From positions 62,804,463 to 62,868,462 of the forward strand of contig NC_133971.1 of assembly GCF_031877795.1 (NCBI RefSeq): 64,000 nucleotides of DNA, given 5' to 3'. Origin of the DNA: Strix aluco (taxonomy: Eukaryota > Chordata > Aves > Strigiformes > Strigidae). Each line of letters opens with the position of its first letter. The first letter of the stretch is position 1. The notes beneath the pieces are model-generated. The model was not told where the DNA came from. It did no database searches and worked only from the letters and a program-made list of their open reading frames with translations. The translations under genes were made by a program, and so were the position numbers. Positions 61,799-64,000 of this stretch are shown piece after piece.

Positions 61799-64000
61799 TA
61801 CACTAAACTGACTTTCTCAAGTCATTCACAGGATAGGTGTTTGCAAGATGCAGGCCCTTTACTTGATGAAAAGTACACACCAGAAAAGTCTGATAATTTT
61901 TCAAGACAAATAGTTCAGCCCTCGTTAAATATACTTCTGTGGCAAAGCATATATAGCCTTTATTGAAAACTGATCAGCATGCCAAGTTTCAGTTGTTATG
62001 TATCAGTTTTGATTGTTCAAGCATAAAAGGAAGTAATAGGTTTTCTTGGCATGGAAGTATATCAGAAACATCCATGCTAAATGTAATCAGACATGAAACA
62101 GAGAGAAAAAAATGAGCCTGCAAAAAAAAATAGACTTCCCTCACTTGAAGAAGAAACACAGCAAGTTCCAGAATCAGAGAATTAGTAGTTCCAAGTTTGT
62201 TAACAAATAAAAATAGTAGAAATGGTAATTCCAGATGAAAAGCCTTGTGTTATTTTTAACTCTGCCATAAATAGATGTGTGTAGGATATGGTTAAATTAA
62301 GCCCAAGATCTATTAAAATCAAAGCATTTACTGGATAGCTGGAGTGGTGTTTCTCATTGTGTCAAAGACCCTCTTCTCTATTTGCATGTTGGTGGTTCCA
62401 TGTTGAGGTGCTAGCAAAAGAAATAAGGGCAACATCAGGTTTTTTTTCCCTTCAATAGCCAGAGAGCTGCCTCAGCCTGGGGAGCCTTGAAAGCAGCCTA
62501 TGGACACCTGCCCTCTGCTTCATGTCACAGTTTGTTCCCAGGGCTTTGGATTCTCCTAGCAGACAACAACTTGTGAGTATACATTGCCCTCTGCAAGAAG
62601 ATGGGCAGCCCAGCAGGACCGTGATCATCCCCAGACCCACCACAGCAGTAAGAAAGGCAACTCACACAATTTGCTTCTCTGGCAGTTAAACTGAACTTCT
62701 CAATTCCTCATGTTTACTTGCTGTGCCTTTGTTTTCCAGTCTGGAAATTCTGTTTTCAATTCTTTTTGTGCCTACTTATGCATTTAGCTGTGTTGGGATC
62801 AAATAGAATATGTAGCTCCAAGTGCAATTTTGCACCCTGAAATTCCACGGTAGGCCACAGCAGATACAAAGCCAGACCGTAGAAAGTCTCCTTTGATCCA
62901 GTTTCTCCAGCATTTTTTATGATTTCTTTACCTTGCATAAAATAGGATGGCTACAATGGGCTATGAAGCCTTATACCTTGCGTTAGAGGTTCATGTTTAG
63001 CTTGGTTGTGGCTGGGTGTTTGTATCAGCCTGAGCTCCTTGGGTAGACACACAAATCAGCCATGAGCCTGTGGTTTTGACAGTGCAGCCCACCCAGGTTT
63101 CACCCAGACGTTACCTCCGTTGCAAGACAAACACCTGGAATGGGTTTTGCCTCCTTGTGGACATCTGTGTTTGGCGTTGCTGCCCGTGTGTGGGCAGCAC
63201 TGGTGTTAAGGACTGACCTCACCACCATGGATGATGTGTGTCCCTTGACTCCAGGACAGACCTTCATGTGGGCATGGGGGTCCTGGTTATCTAGGTCTTA
63301 TTTCAGCATCTGCACCTGGTTTTCCTTCTCATGGTAAACACAGGCACAATGAGTGAGGTGTGAGCCCAGTCTTGACCTGCCACACAGTCGAGAGGCAGCT
63401 GGGGTTGTGCCTGTCTGCTAGGAAGCTCTTTAAACATAGACAACATGTCACTGCCAGACAGATGCAAAATCGATCTGTATGGCTTTACCATCATGGCTGC
63501 CTGTGTCCTGGAGATCTGGAGAAGCTGGCTGAGGTTTCCCTCAGAAGATAAAACATGACCCTGTGTTTTTAAAGGTGTAGGAGTGAGATGCTGAGGTGGG
63601 AAACAAGTTGTTTCCCTCGCTTGGCCATAAACCTTTACAAATGCCAGCCAGACTTCTCTAATGTCACCAGATTTCTCCTGCTAGACATGAGTATTCTGCT
63701 GTTTGGCACAGCAACGTTCCTGTCTGGTATCTAGCGAACCATCATTAAAAAAACAAAGAGTAATAGTTTGGTGAAAGTGCAGAGTCGACAGTGCTGAGTA
63801 ATGTATTTGCATACTGGCATATGCGCTATGAAAGTAAATAAGATTATGTCAAACTCATCTGGAAGAGAGTTAATTTAACATCCTGGCTAAAATTATGCAA
63901 TCAGAGAGAGGCAGGGATGCAGGGGGGATGGATGTAATAGACTGGCTGATGAAGCCTGAGGGACAAAATATCCTAGTGGAAATTGTAGGTAGCACAAAAG

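Larger units (their letters stand above)
57255..64000. other. Non-coding DNA, no gene recognised
   Basis: No supportable gene to the end of the window. Microsatellites at 61.2 and 61.78 kb are listed separately; a T17 run lies at 61546-61562. Open frames up to 150 codons (57859-58311, plus) have no motif that I recognise. Confidence 0.5.

Overview
The window looks like nuclear DNA from a bird. It contains one recognisable protein-coding gene, KLF4, on the minus strand (coding exons between 42562 and 45736). It also contains LINE elements of the avian CR1 family, including an almost complete ORF2 at 54.3-57.25 kb. The CR1 3' ends, the very short GC-rich introns of KLF4 and the lack of Alu- or L1-like repeats all fit a bird. 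The species cannot be fixed from this sequence alone.

Layout: 1-30 kb is non-coding DNA with no convincing gene. It holds a probable decayed endogenous-retrovirus LTR (about 0.53-1.08 kb), three CR1 3' fragments (about 2.97-3.12, 10.35-10.87 and 17.35-17.42 kb) and scattered remnants that resemble old amniote repeats (8.05-8.16, 9.12-9.47 kb). At 30.47-30.72 kb there is a cluster of old repeats, including a MIR-like SINE tail. A compact isolated CpG-rich island follows at about 31.19-31.66 kb. From 31.9 to 41.6 kb the DNA is again non-coding, with one CR1/L3-like fossil near 36.0 kb.

KLF4 occupies 41.63-46.14 kb on the minus strand. Five exons can be joined with GT-AG junctions and consistent reading frame into a predicted 455-residue protein: acidic activation segment, proline/alanine-rich middle, SUMO-type IKQE motif, basic nuclear localisation segment and three C-terminal C2H2 zinc fingers. 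The 5' half of the gene and about 1.3 kb upstream form a large CpG island with a TATA-like box, GC boxes and an E-box. The 5' leader carries a predicted 31-codon upstream ORF. The 3'UTR is about 0.93 kb, ends at a canonical poly(A) signal, and contains a perfect 8-mer match for the miR-25/32/92 seed.

From 47.4 kb to the end, the DNA is non-coding except for the CR1 at 54.3-57.25 kb, a 13-copy CCTTG microsatellite at 61.2 kb and several homopolymer runs.

I found no new biological system. The strongest leads for follow-up are the upstream ORF and split start codon of KLF4, the isolated CpG island 11 kb downstream of KLF4, and the nearly intact CR1 ORF2 with only two in-frame stops.
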